Origin: an uncultured Gemella sp.
GTDB lineage: Bacteria; Bacillota; Bacilli; Staphylococcales; Gemellaceae
Direction: 5' to 3'
DNA: 15,708 bases
Assembly (NCBI GenBank): GCA_927911745.1
Contig: CAKMQF010000029.1
Coordinates: 1-15,708, forward strand
The notes under the pieces were generated by a model. It did not search any database. It worked only from the letters and a program-made list of their open reading frames with translations, and was not told the origin of the DNA. Shown piece by piece: positions 9,055-15,708 of the stretch (the first letter of the stretch is position 1; every line of letters starts with the position of its first letter). The position numbers and the translations under genes were made by a program.

Positions 9055-10227
9055 ATGGAAAAATTATTAACACCCATAAAACTAGCAAATGGTGTGCAGT
9101 TAGAAAATAGGTTCGTACTGTCACCGATGACGACTAATTCTTCTACAAAAGATGGAATTATCACAAAAGAGGACTTGGATTATGCATTAAGACGTGCTAA
9201 GTCAGCGCCACTGCAGGTAACGGGTGCGGCTTATGTCGATGTTGATGGGCAGTTGTTCGAGTATGGTTTCGGTGCACATGATGATAGTTGTATTCCGGGG
9301 CTTACTAAGATGGCAACTGCGATGCAAGATGCTGGAGCGAAGGCTATTTTGCAATTGACTTATTCGGGTGCGGGTGCTAATTACTACGGGGTAAATCATA
9401 AGGTTTATGGTCCTAGTAAGTTGAAGTTGCACCTTCCGTTTGAACATGAGGTAGAAGAGTTGTCTCATGAGATGATCAATGTGATTAAACAAAAATACAA
9501 AGAAGCTACGAGAAGAGCGATACGCGCAGGTTTTTCAGGGGTAGAAATATCAACAGCACAAAAACTAATGCTACAGACGTTTTTCTCAACAGTATCGAAT
9601 AAACGCCATGATGAATATGGTGTAGATTCACTAGAAAATAGAGCTAGATTTATACTAGAAGTTTTTGAAGCGGTGTATGAAGTTATAAAAAACGAAGCAC
9701 CTGAGGATTTTATTCTAGGATATAGAGCAACACCAGAAGAGACACGTGGTGCGATAATCGGTTATACTGTTGAAGAGTTCAATCAACTCACAGATTGGAT
9801 ACTAGAAAGAGTGCCATTATCTTACATTGCGATGGCCAGCTGGGGACAAAATATTTATCTAAATAAAGTTCGTGCTGAAGGACCTAACGAAGGTCGATTG
9901 ATTAACGAAGTAGTTCATGAACATCTAGCGGGACGCGTTCCTTTAATGGCGACTGGTGGAATAAATAGTATAGAAAAAAGCCGTGAAGCTATTATGCACG
10001 CTGAGATGATTGGATTATCTAGTGTTTTTGTTGCAGAACCGGATTTTGTAGCTAAATTCCAAGAAAATCGAGAAGAAGATATTAATCTAGATGTAGGTGT
10101 GGAGGATATCGAAAGACTGGCGATACCCAAAGCTGCATTTAAAGATATCGTGCTTATGATGGATTACGGAAAGAGTCTGCCACAACACACGAGAGATGAA
10201 TTTAGAAAATTAGAAGAAAATTACTAA
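9055..10227 (+). CDS. NADH:flavin oxidoreductase, Old Yellow Enzyme-like (OYE2 of the locus)
   Basis: A 390-residue TIM-barrel flavoprotein, a paralogue of the gene at 4367-5545 (by eye roughly three quarters identical; the last ~45 residues match except one). It shares SPMTTNSS (23-30), SNKRHDEYG, LGYRATPEETRG and the SGG-like phosphate region (here ATGG). Two pocket features differ from canonical OYEs. The HxxH pair is S166-T-A-Q169, as in OYE1. The HAGR loop is Y103-S-G-A106, so His and Arg are lost in this copy only. It therefore may have another substrate or reduced activity. The ATG is preceded by AGAGGTG. It lies 34 bases after the first lipoate ligase and is probably co-transcribed with it. 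Confidence 0.87.
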   Translation: MEKLLTPIKLANGVQLENRFVLSPMTTNSSTKDGIITKEDLDYALRRAKSAPLQVTGAAYVDVDGQLFEYGFGAHDDSCIPGLTKMATAMQDAGAKAILQLTYSGAGANYYGVNHKVYGPSKLKLHLPFEHEVEELSHEMINVIKQKYKEATRRAIRAGFSGVEISTAQKLMLQTFFSTVSNKRHDEYGVDSLENRARFILEVFEAVYEVIKNEAPEDFILGYRATPEETRGAIIGYTVEEFNQLTDWILERVPLSYIAMASWGQNIYLNKVRAEGPNEGRLINEVVHEHLAGRVPLMATGGINSIEKSREAIMHAEMIGLSSVFVAEPDFVAKFQENREEDINLDVGVEDIERLAIPKAAFKDIVLMMDYGKSLPQHTRDEFRKLEENY

Positions 10228-10290
10228 GAAGACTGTTATGATTTATAGAGAGAATTAATTATATTAATAGCAGACTATTAAGGTGAAGCG

Positions 10291-10327
10291 GCTACTATTA
10301 TCTAGGTTGAACTTGAATAATAGTAGC
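10291..10327 (+). terminator. Hairpin between OYE2 and the second lipoate ligase (possible terminator or attenuator)
   Basis: GCTACTATTAT (10291-10301) and ATAATAGTAGC (10317-10327) form a perfect 11-bp stem with a 15-base loop. The following TGTTTATATT is only moderately T-rich, so it may be a leaky terminator or mRNA processing site. Confidence 0.45.
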
Positions 10328-10365
10328 TGTTTATATTGTAGTGTTTTAGAAGACGAGGAGTGCGT

Positions 10366-11387
10366 ATGTATTTAATAGAGCCGATAAGAAATGGACAATA
10401 TATTTATGATGGGGCAGTAGCCTTAGCGATACAAGTACATGTTTTGAATAAATTGAATTTGGACGAGGATATAATATTTCCTTATTGTTGCAAACCGAAG
10501 GTGCAGATAGGTCTTTTTCAAAATGCTGAAAAGAGATTAACCATGAGTACATGAAAGCTCACGGAATTACCCTTGTTAGACGTGATACAGGTGGAGGTAC
10601 GGTATTTTTAGATGAAGGTGCTGTGAATATCTGCCTTATTATGAATGGTGATAGTAATGTTTATGGTAACTTTAAAAAATTCTATGAACCTGCGGTAAAT
10701 ATCTTGCATGATTTAGGTGTGAGTGAGGTTGAACAAACAGGGCGTAATGATCTTGTTGTCGATGGAAAGAAAGTTAGCGGAGCTGCGATGACTCTTGTTA
10801 ATGGTAAAATTTACGGTGGATATACACTACTTCTAGATGTTAATTATGATGCGATGGTTAATGTACTAACACCTAATCGTAAGAAAATTGAGTCGAAAGG
10901 AATTGATTCGGTAAGAAGTAGAGTTACAGGACTTAGAGAGTATTTAGACGAGGAATATAGAGGTTTATCTGTAGTAGATTTCAAAGATTTATACCTATGT
11001 CGTCTGTTTAATTGTGAAAGACTCGAAGACATAAAACGTTATGAACTTACAGAAGAAGATTGGCGAGAAATCGATGAGTTGCTTTCTAAAAAATATCAAA
11101 ACTGGGATTGGAATTACGGAAAGTCACCACGTTATAATTATAATAGAGATGCTCGTCTTGGAATTGGTACTGTTGAGTTTAATCTGGAAGTAGAAGCGGG
11201 ACGAATCACAAAAGCTAAGATTTACGGAGACTTTTTCGGGAAAGGTAATGTCGGTGATGTTGAGGAGAAACTAATCGGAGTAAGGGTAAGAGAAGAAGAT
11301 TTACTAGAAGTGTTAAAAAGTATCGACTTATCACATTATTTTGGAAAAGTAGAAGCGCAAGAATTGGTAGATTTGATATTGAGTTAA
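10366..11387 (+). CDS. Lipoate-protein ligase A, second LplA2-type copy (one frameshift)
   Basis: A second lipoate ligase, 340 residues after correction, the same length as the copy at 7998 and about three quarters identical by eye. [18 protein letters not shown] and GKKVSGAAM with the catalytic-type lysine are all conserved, as is the C-terminal accessory domain. The frame breaks at the A-run 10529-10532 (GAAAAGAG), where one A too few turns [12 protein letters not shown] out of frame. Either side is fully conserved, so a sequencing error is likelier than decay. I take ATG 10366 over the GTG at 10360 because GAGGAG (10354-10359) ends exactly before the GTG and is well spaced for the ATG, which also aligns with the paralogue. 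Phe codons are mostly TTT, unlike the first copy. It may load a different carrier or be a backup. Confidence 0.83.
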
Positions 11388-11439
11388 GGTGAATATTAAA
11401 TGATATCTTGACGCAGTGACTTATTAGTTTTTAGTTCTA

Positions 11440-11464
11440 ACTGAAATTAAAAATCAATTTCTGT
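11440..11464. promoter_or_regulatory. Inverted repeat upstream of the GcvH-L promoter
   Basis: ACTGAAATT (11440-11448) and AATTTCTGT (11456-11464) pair with one mismatch across 7 bases, 18 bases before the -35 element. It could be an operator or the stem of a weak terminator for the upstream ligase; a T6 run follows at 11475-11480. Confidence 0.35.
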
Positions 11465-11481
11465 AGAATTAAAATTTTTTG

Positions 11482-11511
11482 TTGACTTTTTTTTTATTTA
11501 TGTTGTATAAT
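11482..11511 (+). promoter_or_regulatory. Strong sigma-A-type promoter for the GcvH-L gene
   Basis: TTGACT (11482-11487) and a perfect TATAAT (11506-11511) are separated by 18 bases. Transcription would start near 11518, making GcvH-L independently expressed from the ligase upstream. Confidence 0.8.
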
Positions 11512-11516
11512 TTTTA

Positions 11517-11560
11517 CTTCAGCAAAAAATCAGTGTTAAATTATAACATTGATACTGAAG
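11517..11560 (+). promoter_or_regulatory. 5'-terminal stem-loop in the GcvH-L mRNA
   Basis: Outer arms CTTCAG (11517-11522) and CTGAAG (11555-11560) enclose an inner stem CAGTGTTA / TAACATTG (11531-11551, one G-U). It lies right at the predicted transcript start, a position where hairpins protect mRNA from degradation. Confidence 0.6.
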
Positions 11561-11587
11561 AAAAAATTATAAGAAAGAGGTTGTAAA

Positions 11588-11922
11588 ATGAAAAATTAGC
11601 AAAAGCTTTATGGATTGAAAAGAACGAAGGAGTTTACATTGTTGGGCCAACAGCTGAATTACAAGATGACGTTGGTACTGTAGGATTCGTAGAATTTTCA
11701 AAAAATGAAAAATTAGCAAAAGATGATGTTATCTTACGTTTAGAAGCATCAAAAACTGTATTAGATGTTAACGCACCATTAGCTGGTGATGTAGTAGAAT
11801 ACAACAAAAAAGCTGAAGAAGAGCCAACTGTATTAAACTCAGCTGATCCAAAAGAATCTTGGTTTGTTAAATTAACAAACGTTGATGAAGCTGAATTTAA
11901 CAAATTACCAGACTACAAATAA
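11588..11922 (+). CDS. GcvH-like lipoyl carrier protein (GcvH-L), one frameshift near the start
   Basis: A short lipoyl-domain protein, 111 residues after correction, against about 125-130 for housekeeping GcvH. The lipoylation hairpin reads LEASKTVLDVNAP with Lys56 as the predicted lipoyl lysine; TVGFVEFS and LAGDVVEYN flank it as in the H-protein fold. In SirTM loci this GcvH-L is lipoylated by LplA2 and then ADP-ribosylated; the D27-D28 pair is a candidate acceptor region, which I cannot confirm. ATG 11588 has AAGAGG at a good spacing, but the A-run 11591-11595 is one A short, giving an immediate TAG; six As restore the frame. No other start lies in frame. It has its own promoter and terminator. 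Codons favour C-ending forms, as in the first ligase. Confidence 0.85.
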
Positions 11923-11942
11923 TAACATTTGTTATTTAATAG

Positions 11943-11982
11943 ATTCGGTGTATAAGAATTTTCTTATATGCCGAATTTTTTT
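11943..11982 (+). terminator. Rho-independent terminator of the GcvH-L gene
   Basis: ATTCGGTGTATAAG pairs with CTTATATGCCGAAT (two G-U pairs) around an AATTTT loop, followed by T7. Confidence 0.9.
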
Positions 11983-12084
11983 ATGTTTAAAGCTAACGAT
12001 ACGAGAAAAGTTTAGCTAGAAAATAACCATATTTAATATTGAGATAAAATTCAAAAGAAGATAGTTAAATTACTTAGTCGATGC

Positions 12085-12113
12085 TTGAAAAAATAAGCTA
12101 AATATAGTAATAT
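12085..12113 (+). promoter_or_regulatory. Probable promoter of the yebC-RDD operon
   Basis: TTGAAA (12085-12090) and TAATAT (12108-12113) are 17 bases apart. The -10 is only a 4-of-6 match. The leader to the ATG at 12207 would be ~90 nt. Confidence 0.45.
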
Positions 12114-12206
12114 AGAGTGGTATGTAATAACTTTCTAGCCGTTTTTTGGTGAGGAAAATTACTATTATGGAAAATATTTATATAAAGAAAGAGAGATTAA
12201 AAGACT

Positions 12207-12927
12207 ATGGGTCGTAAATGGAATAATATTAAAGAAAAAAAAAGCGGCAAAAGACGCTAATACTAGTAAGATTTATGCTAAGTTTGGACGTGAAATCTAC
12301 CAAGCAGCAAAAACTGGAGAACCAGATCCAGAAAGTAATAGAAATCTAAAAGTAGTTTTAGAAAGAGCGAAAACTTACCGTGTTCCTAAAAATATTATTG
12401 ACCGTGCTATTGAAAAAGCAAAAGGTGGAAGTGAAGAGAACTACGATGAATTACGTTATGAAGGTTTCGGTGTAAGTGGAACAATGGTTATCATCGATAC
12501 TCTTACAAACAATGTTAACCGTACAGCTGCTGAAGTGCGTACAGCATTAGGTAAAAATGGAGGTAACTTGGGTGTTACTGGTTCTGTTAACTACATGTTC
12601 GACAACACTGCAGTAATCGGTGTTGAAGGTAAAAGTGCTGATGAATTATTAGAAATCCTTATGGAAGCTGATATCGATGCTCGTGATATTATCGAAGAAG
12701 ATGAATTAACACTAGTATACGGTGAACCAGAAAACTTCCACGAAATCCAAGAAGCTCTAAAAGCTGCTGGAATCGAAGAGTTTGAAGTTGCTGAAATTTC
12801 AATGATTCCTCAAAATGAAGTAACATTAAGCGAAGAAGACAAAGCTAAATTCGAAAGAATGTTAGAAATGCTTGATGACTGTGAAGATGTTCAACAAGTA
12901 TACCACAACGTTGACTTAGAAGCCTAG
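12207..12927 (+). CDS. YebC/PmpR/TACO1-family protein of the YeeI (YebC2) type (one frameshift)
   Basis: A 239-residue YebC-family protein after correction, the usual length. The N-terminus [20 protein letters not shown] and the [21 protein letters not shown] stretch are typical of the YeeN/YeeI branch, not of the MAGHSKW branch. [16 protein letters not shown] and [20 protein letters not shown] follow in the expected order. YebC proteins were first described as transcription regulators. Recent work places several on the ribosome, relieving stalls at proline-rich stretches (from memory). The A-run 12235-12243 has nine As where eight are needed. The Shine-Dalgarno before the ATG is weak (AAAGAGAG, ~12 bases away). 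It is followed after 7 bases by the RDD gene and is likely in one operon with it. Confidence 0.88.
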
Positions 12928-12934
12928 GTGACTT

Positions 12935-13530
12935 ATGGTAAAAAAGATTAAAAAAAAATAGTTCATATAGCTATAATGACAGAAATATAAAGCCGTCATT
13001 AAGTGATATTTCAGGACCAATAGAAGAGCCGTTGTTAGATGTGAACGGAGAAACAGCGTCAATCGTTAAACGTTTCTTTGCGTATCTAGTAGACTTGGCG
13101 ATTTATCTACCTATAGCTTTTGTATTCCAGTATACTACTGCGAATTTACGAGCTCAAGGTGGAGCAGAAAATGAAAGAAATGCACTGTATATGACGATTT
13201 CAATAGTTATTTTTGCAGTTCTTTTATATGGATACCTACCTCATAAATGGCAAGGTCAAACGATCGGGAAAAAAACTTTTTAAATTAAGGTTAGTTCCAA
13301 CTGACAATAAGAAAATAGAATTTTCTAGATATTTAATCAGAGAATTCTTAATTAAAGTTACTGTAGGATGGGCTGCAGTGCCAGTTTCAGCAGTATTCTG
13401 GCTGTATGAAACATATATACTTAAACGTAAAGATTCGATAATGTTATATGATAGACTATTGAATTTACGAGTTGTAGCAGCTACAGAACAACCAAAAGTA
13501 GAAAAAACAAAAGAAGATAAAGAAAAATAA
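12935..13530 (+). CDS. RDD-family membrane protein (two frameshifts)
   Basis: A 197-residue integral membrane protein after correction. A charged N-terminal tail is followed by VKRFFAYLVDLAIYLPIAF, the first helix with the Arg and first Asp of the RDD signature, then YMTISIVIFAVLLYGYLP and a loop with GQTIGKKLFKLRLV, which is characteristic of the family, and a last segment VGWAAVPVSAVFWLYETY before LYDRL, where the second Asp sits. The tail is Lys/Glu-rich. Frame breaks lie in A-runs 12950-12958 (nine for eight) and 13269-13275 (seven for six). The AGGTGA ribosome site overlaps the yebC stop. Family function is poorly defined; transport or ion exchange has been suggested for some members. 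Confidence 0.82.
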
Positions 13531-13532
13531 TG

Positions 13533-13582
13533 AAAAACTAGCTGATTTAGGTAGTCTTAAACCTAAAAACAGCTAGTTTTTT
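13533..13582 (+). terminator. Rho-independent terminator of the yebC-RDD operon
   Basis: A long hairpin: AAAAACTAGCTG and TTTAGGT on one side, ACCTAAA and CAGCTAGTTTTT on the other, with small internal mismatches, ending in T6. It begins three bases after the stop codon. Confidence 0.92.
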
Positions 13583-13700
13583 GTGTTTTATGTTAGAATT
13601 AACGTTCGTTTTAATGTTTTTTTATGTTTTTAGTTTTTATATTTTTAAAAAAAGTGTTAAAATATAAATGTTAAATTTATTGATTTAGAGTGGAGAAAAA

Positions 13701-14450
13701 ATGTTAAAAATAGATAGACATAGCTATATTTTAGACGAGTTAAAAACAAAGCATTTAGTGCGCGTGAGCAAACTAGCCCATGATATGAAGGTAACGGAGA
13801 TGACTATACGCCGAGACCTACAGGAGTTAGAAGATTATGGTCACCTTACTAGAATACATGGTGGTGCAAAATTAAAACCGAAAAACTTTTATCAGGAAGA
13901 TAATTACAACAAGAAAATTTCTGTAAATGTTGAAGAGAAAAAACAAATAGCTAGAAAGGTAGCTGATCTTATAAAAGATAATGAGACTATTTTTATCGGT
14001 CCTGGAAGTACTACAAGTTACCTGGCAGAATTTTTACAAGATAAGAATATTAATATTGTGACAAATTCACTGACGGTTTTTGAACAGTTCAAAGATAATC
14101 CTTCTTGCGATCTTATTTTTATCGGAGGAAGATATCGTCAAAAAACAAAAGGATTTATAGGGTATTTTACGCAAGATGCACTTAGCAAAATAAGTGTCAA
14201 TAAGGTGTTTGTGGGAGTAAATGGTATAGATTTAGAGAAAGTTACTATCTCTGATGAAGAAGAAGGGCGTTGTAACGAGACGATTCTTAATAATGCAACT
14301 GAACGTTATGTTCTAGCGGATCATAGTAAGTTTTCAACTCATGCATTTTATACATTTTTCCAACTAAAAGATCTAACGGCAATTATCAGTGATGATGTTC
14401 TTGATGAAAACATTAAGGATCAATATAGAAAAGAAGTAGAAATAATATAA
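13701..14450 (+). CDS. DeoR-family transcriptional regulator
   Basis: A 249-residue DeoR-type repressor. The N-terminal winged helix-turn-helix is at ~19-56 (VSKLAHDMKVTEMTIRRDLQ, then LTRIHGGA). The C-terminal phosphosugar-binding domain shows IGPGSTTSYLAEFL (99-112), IVTNSLTVF (119-127), FIGGRYRQKTKGFIG (140-154) and ADHSKFS. Members usually repress a sugar or sugar-phosphate operon and are released by a phosphorylated intermediate. No sugar genes lie in this window, so the target is unknown. It stands alone between two terminators. The start follows GAGTGGAG. A promoter is not clear; the AT-rich gap 13583-13700 has only a short AACG/CGTT palindrome. Confidence 0.9.
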   Translation: MLKIDRHSYILDELKTKHLVRVSKLAHDMKVTEMTIRRDLQELEDYGHLTRIHGGAKLKPKNFYQEDNYNKKISVNVEEKKQIARKVADLIKDNETIFIGPGSTTSYLAEFLQDKNINIVTNSLTVFEQFKDNPSCDLIFIGGRYRQKTKGFIGYFTQDALSKISVNKVFVGVNGIDLEKVTISDEEEGRCNETILNNATERYVLADHSKFSTHAFYTFFQLKDLTAIISDDVLDENIKDQYRKEVEII

Positions 14451-14457
14451 AAATAGT

Positions 14458-14492
14458 AATTCAGGACTTAAAAAATGGTCCTGAATTTTTTT
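14458..14492 (+). terminator. Rho-independent terminator of the DeoR-family gene
   Basis: AATTCAGGAC / GTCCTGAATT, a perfect 10-bp stem with a 10-base loop, followed by T7; it starts 8 bases after the stop. Confidence 0.92.
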
Positions 14493-14555
14493 AGAGTCTA
14501 GAGATTGTGTAGTTTACATAATCTCAACATTAAAGGAACACTCTCTAAAATATTA

Positions 14556-14593
14556 AAAAACCTAGACTTAGAATTTTCTAAATCTAGGTTTTT
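14556..14593 (-). terminator. Terminator of the metalloprotease gene (symmetrical, may work both ways)
   Basis: AAAAACCTAGACTTAGAA and TTCTAAATCTAGGTTTTT are complementary but for one position, which becomes a G-U pair on the minus strand. T runs end both strands. Confidence 0.85.
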
Positions 14594-14625
14594 GTTGTTT
14601 AAATTATGATTTGAAGATAGAAGTT

Positions 14626-15708
14626 TTAAAGCTGTTTGTTTGTTGAAGAAGTTTTTTTGAATAATTTCTCTTTAAGTGATACAGTATTATCAAATTTAAC
14701 TGATCCATTTTTAAAGAGTTGCTTTATCTTTATCAACGGCAGCAGAGAATGCTTGTTTTAAATCGTCATAACTACTGTATGTAGTACCGTCGATTGTAAC
14801 AGGGTTAAATCCTGCTTTAGCTTTATCTATAACTTCTTTGAAGTATGCTTTCTTCCATTCTTCTAAAGTGCTGAATTTATTATCAGAAACTTTCTTGATG
14901 ATGAAATCATCACCTAAAGTATTATTACCAGCTTTTTTTAGATTCAGCTTTCAGCATATTAGATGCGTAATTTAGGAATCCTTTTTCATATCCATAGTAA
15001 CCCCACATTCTAAATGTGTTATGTTTGAATGACATTGCTCCTGGAGCACCTTCACTTGTGTTACCACCATAGATACCAGCGGTAATTGGTACAGTTACAT
15101 AAGCAGAACCGAATCCAGTTGGGTCATACTGACCATTACCAGGACCGTGTTTAGTCATGAAGTTTTTCTCTACTAAGTCGTTAACAGATGTTAAATCATA
15201 TTCTTTTTCTTCTGCATTTAAATCTCTAACGTTGTCGTATTGGTTCTTCGTATTAGCTCCACGAAGTTGCTTATCTACCTTCTTGAACCAAGCGTTATTT
15301 AGTTCTTTACTGCGTTTATCGATTACAGCTTCTCCTTCAAGGTAATCAAGAAGCATTAATGTGTCGTTGAAACCTTTCATGTAGTGATCGATTTCTGCGC
15401 GAGATGTAAGATCGTTTGGATTAGTGTTATACCATTGGTTTCCGTCGTTTGGACGTTCGTACGCCATGTTTAATCCAAGTGCTTTAAAGTCACCGTTTGG
15501 ACTTGTTTCAGCAGGTGATTGTAACATACCTTGTGCGAATGCTTCTAAGTCAGTTCCTTCACGGTGTCTTGAACCACCTAAGTAAACCATACGGTCATTT
15601 ACGTGAGTAGTTTCGTGAGTGAATGCTGAGATACCGAAATCACTAATCATATCAGTAACCATGAAGAATACAGAATCATCTTTATAAGGGTTACCGTAAA
15701 TACGAGCT
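14626..15708 (-). CDS. C-terminal part of an M26-like zinc metalloprotease (ZmpB / IgA-protease-like), 5' truncated, two frameshifts
   Basis: The last ~360 residues of a large secreted metalloprotease; its N-terminus lies beyond the window. The zinc motif HETTH is at 15603-15617, within FGISAFTHETTHVNDR, and a third-ligand Glu (EAFAQGMLQSP) follows after 19 residues, as expected for the HExxH...E arrangement of streptococcal ZmpB and IgA1 proteases (M26). The end, with FKEVIDKAKAGFN and VSLKEKLFKK, also resembles the ZmpB C-terminus. Frame breaks fall at the run 14933-14939 (seven for six) and at 14713-14715; correcting both gives one frame to a stop at 14626-14628. These enzymes are usually wall-attached near their N-terminus and cleave host proteins. 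The actual substrate cannot be read from this part. Confidence 0.85.

Noticed and set aside
9202..10130. Minus-strand ORFs inside OYE2 (9202-9492, 9915-10130)
   Set aside because: They are shadows with no ribosome site and no family features, opposite a well-conserved gene.
1..15708. tRNA, rRNA, insertion sequences, phage attachment sites
   Set aside because: I saw no cloverleaf, rRNA core, transposase or flanking target duplication anywhere in the window.

Overview
The window looks like chromosomal DNA from a low-GC, Gram-positive (Firmicutes) coloniser of mucosal surfaces. Evidence is the AT-rich composition, strong AGGAGG-type ribosome binding sites, a YSIRK signal peptide, LPNTG sortase signals and an M26-type zinc metalloprotease. 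The combination fits Gemella best and Streptococcus second; this is recognition from memory, not a database result.

Layout. Positions 1-549 (+) hold the end of a proline-rich LPXTG surface protein. It converges on a 1,039-residue coiled-coil YSIRK/LPXTG surface protein (658-3780, -) with a tandem ~1-kb duplication and ten PEFNGGVN-type repeats. Next is an Old Yellow Enzyme-like flavoprotein (4367-5545, -), divergent from a forward run: luciferase-like monooxygenase (6006-6998), class M sirtuin SirTM (6998-7870), lipoate-protein ligase (7998-9020), a second OYE-like enzyme (9055-10227), a second lipoate ligase (10366-11387) and a short lipoyl-carrier GcvH-like protein with its own promoter (11588-11922). 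Then come a YebC/YeeI-type translation or regulatory factor (12207-12927) and an RDD membrane protein (12935-13530), a DeoR-family repressor (13701-14450), and the C-terminal part of a ZmpB/IgA-protease-like metalloprotease (14626-15708, -).

The centrepiece, about 4.4-11.9 kb, is a variant of the SirTM / GcvH-L / LplA2 protein ADP-ribosylation locus. In the published version LplA2 lipoylates GcvH-L, SirTM ADP-ribosylates the lipoylated carrier, and a linked macrodomain protein removes the mark; OYE and luciferase-like oxidoreductases accompany the extended form. Here the ligase and the OYE are each present twice, GcvH-L stands apart with its own promoter and leader hairpin, and no macrodomain gene is visible in the cluster. 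Both OYEs also lack the usual substrate-binding His pair, and one lacks the HAGR motif too.

At least fifteen single-base homopolymer indels break eight features: both flanking surface proteins, the second ligase, GcvH-L, YebC, RDD and the metalloprotease among them. Their density, and the intact protein on either side of each, suggest sequencing error rather than decay. Coordinates below therefore give the reconstructed genes.
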